Shown here piece by piece: positions 62,685 to 64,000 of a stretch of 64,000 bases of DNA. The stretch comes from Rhodospirillales bacterium 24-66-33. Lineage in GTDB: Bacteria > Pseudomonadota > Alphaproteobacteria > Reyranellales > Reyranellaceae. A program made the position numbers and the translations under genes. The stretch's first letter is position 1, and each line of letters starts with the position of its first letter. The DNA lies in the NCBI GenBank assembly GCA_002281855.1, contig NCHQ01000024.1:62001-126000 (forward strand). Direction: 5' to 3'. The notes under the pieces were generated by a model. The model did no database searches. It was given only the letters and a program-made list of their open reading frames with translations, and was not told where the DNA came from.

Positions 62685-64000
62685 ATGCTGAGTCTCGGCG
62701 CGTTCGCCTTCGCTGCCCCCGGCATGCTGGCCCTGCTGGTGGCCCTGCCGGCGATCTATTTCCTGCTGCGGCTGATCCCGCCGCTGCCCAAGCTCGTGCG
62801 TTTCCCGGCGATCCGGCTACTGGTCGGCCTCGAGCCGCCCGAGCAGACGCCGATGAAGATGCCGTGGTGGCTGCTTCTGCTGCGGCTCCTGCTGGCGACG
62901 GCACTGATCCTGGCGGTCGCGCGACCGCTGCTGAACCCGCAGGCCGACCTGCCGGGCCGCGGTCCGCTTCTCCTCGTGATCGACGATGGCTGGTCGAGTG
63001 CCCCGGGCTGGGCAACGCGGACCGCCCATGCCGAGCGCCTCATCCAGCGCGCCGAACGCGCCAATCGCCCGGTCGTGCTGGTCGGCACCGCGCCGGCGCC
63101 GCTCGATGCGCCCGCAACGCGCCGCGGTGCGATGCGCCCCGACGAGGCGCGCACCCTGCTGCGCGCCTTCCGCCCCAAGCCCTGGCCGACCGATCGCACG
63201 GCGGCGGCGACCGCCATCGACCAGATGCAGATCGACGCCGGCGCCTATGCCGTCTGGTTGAGCGACGGGCTCGAAGACGAGGGCGCCACACGCCTCGCCG
63301 AGCGCCTGCGCCGCTTCGACGGCCTGCAGGTCCTGCTGCCCGACCAGGCGACGACGCCGTTGCTGCTTCTGCCGCCGGCCGCCGAGGGTCGCGACCTCAA
63401 GGTGCGGGCCCTGCGGCCCGTCGCCGACGGTCCGCGCAAGGCCGCGATCCAGGCCTCCGACGAGCAAGGCCGCGTCGTGGCCCGCATCGATCTCGACTTC
63501 GCGGCGACCGCCACCCAGGGCGAAGGCATGCTTTCGATCCCCGCCGAATTGCGCAATCGCATGGCCCGCCTCGACATCGAGGCCCAGGGCGGCGCCGGCA
63601 GCACGATCCTGCTCGACGAACGTCATCGTCGCCGCCCCGTGGCGATCCTCGGCGAGCGCGCCACGGCCGGCAACCAGCCGCTGCTGCAGGAGATTTACTT
63701 CCTCGAGCGGGCGCTCGATCCCTATGTCAGCCTGAGCATTGGCGATCGCGAATCGGTGCTGACGCGCAACACCGCGGTGCTGCTGATCCCGGACGGTTCC
63801 GCGCCGTCGGCCAACGACCGCGAGGAGATCTCGAAGTGGATCGAGCGCGGCGGCATCGCCGTGCGTTTCGCCGGCCCCAATCTCGCCGCCGGTGCCGACA
63901 CGCTCGTGCCGACCAAGCTGCGCCTGGGCGACCGTGCGCTGGGCGGCATCATGAGCTGGGGCCAGCCGAGCGCGCTGGCCGAGTTCCCGCCCAACAGCCC
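62685..64000 (+). CDS. BatA-like / DUF4159-type membrane protein (3' part outside window)
   Basis: The visible 438 codons start 4 nt after the DUF58 stop. The N-terminus has membrane segments (about 9-29 and 60-80) with LLRLIPPLPKLVRFPAIRLL between them, the BatA-type arrangement. GPLLLVIDDGWSSAPGW then begins a VWA-like region. In alphaproteobacteria such N-termini lead into long proteins with a C-terminal DUF4159 domain, which would lie beyond the window. Its order after MoxR and DUF58 supports this. Confidence 0.85.
   Translation, partial: MLSLGAFAFAAPGMLALLVALPAIYFLLRLIPPLPKLVRFPAIRLLVGLEPPEQTPMKMPWWLLLLRLLLATALILAVARPLLNPQADLPGRGPLLLVIDDGWSSAPGWATRTAHAERLIQRAERANRPVVLVGTAPAPLDAPATRRGAMRPDEARTLLRAFRPKPWPTDRTAAATAIDQMQIDAGAYAVWLSDGLEDEGATRLAERLRRFDGLQVLLPDQATTPLLLLPPAAEGRDLKVRALRPVADGPRKAAIQASDEQGRVVARIDLDFAATATQGEGMLSIPAELRNRMARLDIEAQGGAGSTILLDERHRRRPVAILGERATAGNQPLLQEIYFLERALDPYVSLSIGDRESVLTRNTAVLLIPDGSAPSANDREEISKWIERGGIAVRFAGPNLAAGADTLVPTKLRLGDRALGGIMSWGQPSALAEFPPNS

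Overview
The window reads as chromosome of a GC-rich alphaproteobacterium. The evidence is a three-gene cytochrome bc1 operon (Rieske, cytochrome b, cytochrome c1) next to trmL and hemF, a PetP/PetR-like regulator pair, the block prs-rplY-pth-ychF, a phasin of the polyhydroxyalkanoate system, and many periplasmic-binding-protein transporters. The mix of tripartite tricarboxylate (TctC/Bug) proteins, CoA-transferases and cyanate genes resembles Rhodospirillales or Reyranella-like bacteria, but that placement is inference. I found no rRNA, tRNA, CRISPR array, phage gene or transposase.

Layout. 0-1 kb: 5' part of thiO behind a TPP riboswitch. 1.2-7 kb: ilvE with an operator array, a GST, a MarR / response regulator / histidine kinase set, and a second branched-chain aminotransferase. 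7-10.4 kb: csaA, phasin, TetR, proC, an enoyl-CoA hydratase homologue and ubiK. 10.4-20.6 kb: a probable accessory block with a polar amino acid ABC operon (GntR, binding protein, two permeases, ATPase, class IV aminotransferase-like protein lacking the usual lysine), a GST and LysR regulator, and a cyanate uptake and hydrolysis operon with a sigma54-type promoter. 20.9-25.3 kb: ybjN, lgt, a MidA-like methyltransferase, pgeF, a possible 22-residue peptide and an unrecognised lipoprotein. 25.4-34.6 kb: a dipeptide-type ABC operon with two tandem binding proteins and several intergenic hairpins, then an acyl-CoA dehydrogenase and a LysE exporter. 34.6-41.3 kb: a MATE exporter, an M81 (MlrC-like) protein, and prs-rplY-pth-ychF. 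41.3-41.6 kb: a cluster of inverted repeats. 41.6-49.8 kb: PhoX-like phosphatase, phytase-like esterase, tctA-tctB with two tctC genes, and a PaiB-like protein. 49.8-52.6 kb: dienelactone hydrolase, CoA-transferase and CitE-like lyase. 52.7-56.9 kb: petABC (minus strand), then trmL-hemF (plus strand). 57-60.7 kb: AAA ATPase, membrane protein, cca, DUF6111 protein and Nudix hydrolase on the minus strand. 60.7-64 kb: MoxR, DUF58 and BatA-like genes, the last cut by the window end.

The least explained material is non-coding. A nested-palindrome repeat of about 110 bp occurs three times, each just downstream of a stop codon. One copy is enclosed by a perfect 25-bp inverted repeat, giving a compact MITE-like unit at 41412-41605. 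Beside it a 42-nt near-loopless palindrome overlaps the ychF stop codon. Other signals worth checking are the ilvE operator array, the phasin operator, the sigma54 site before the cyanate operon, and the missing PLP lysine in the aminotransferase-like gene at 10388-11302.
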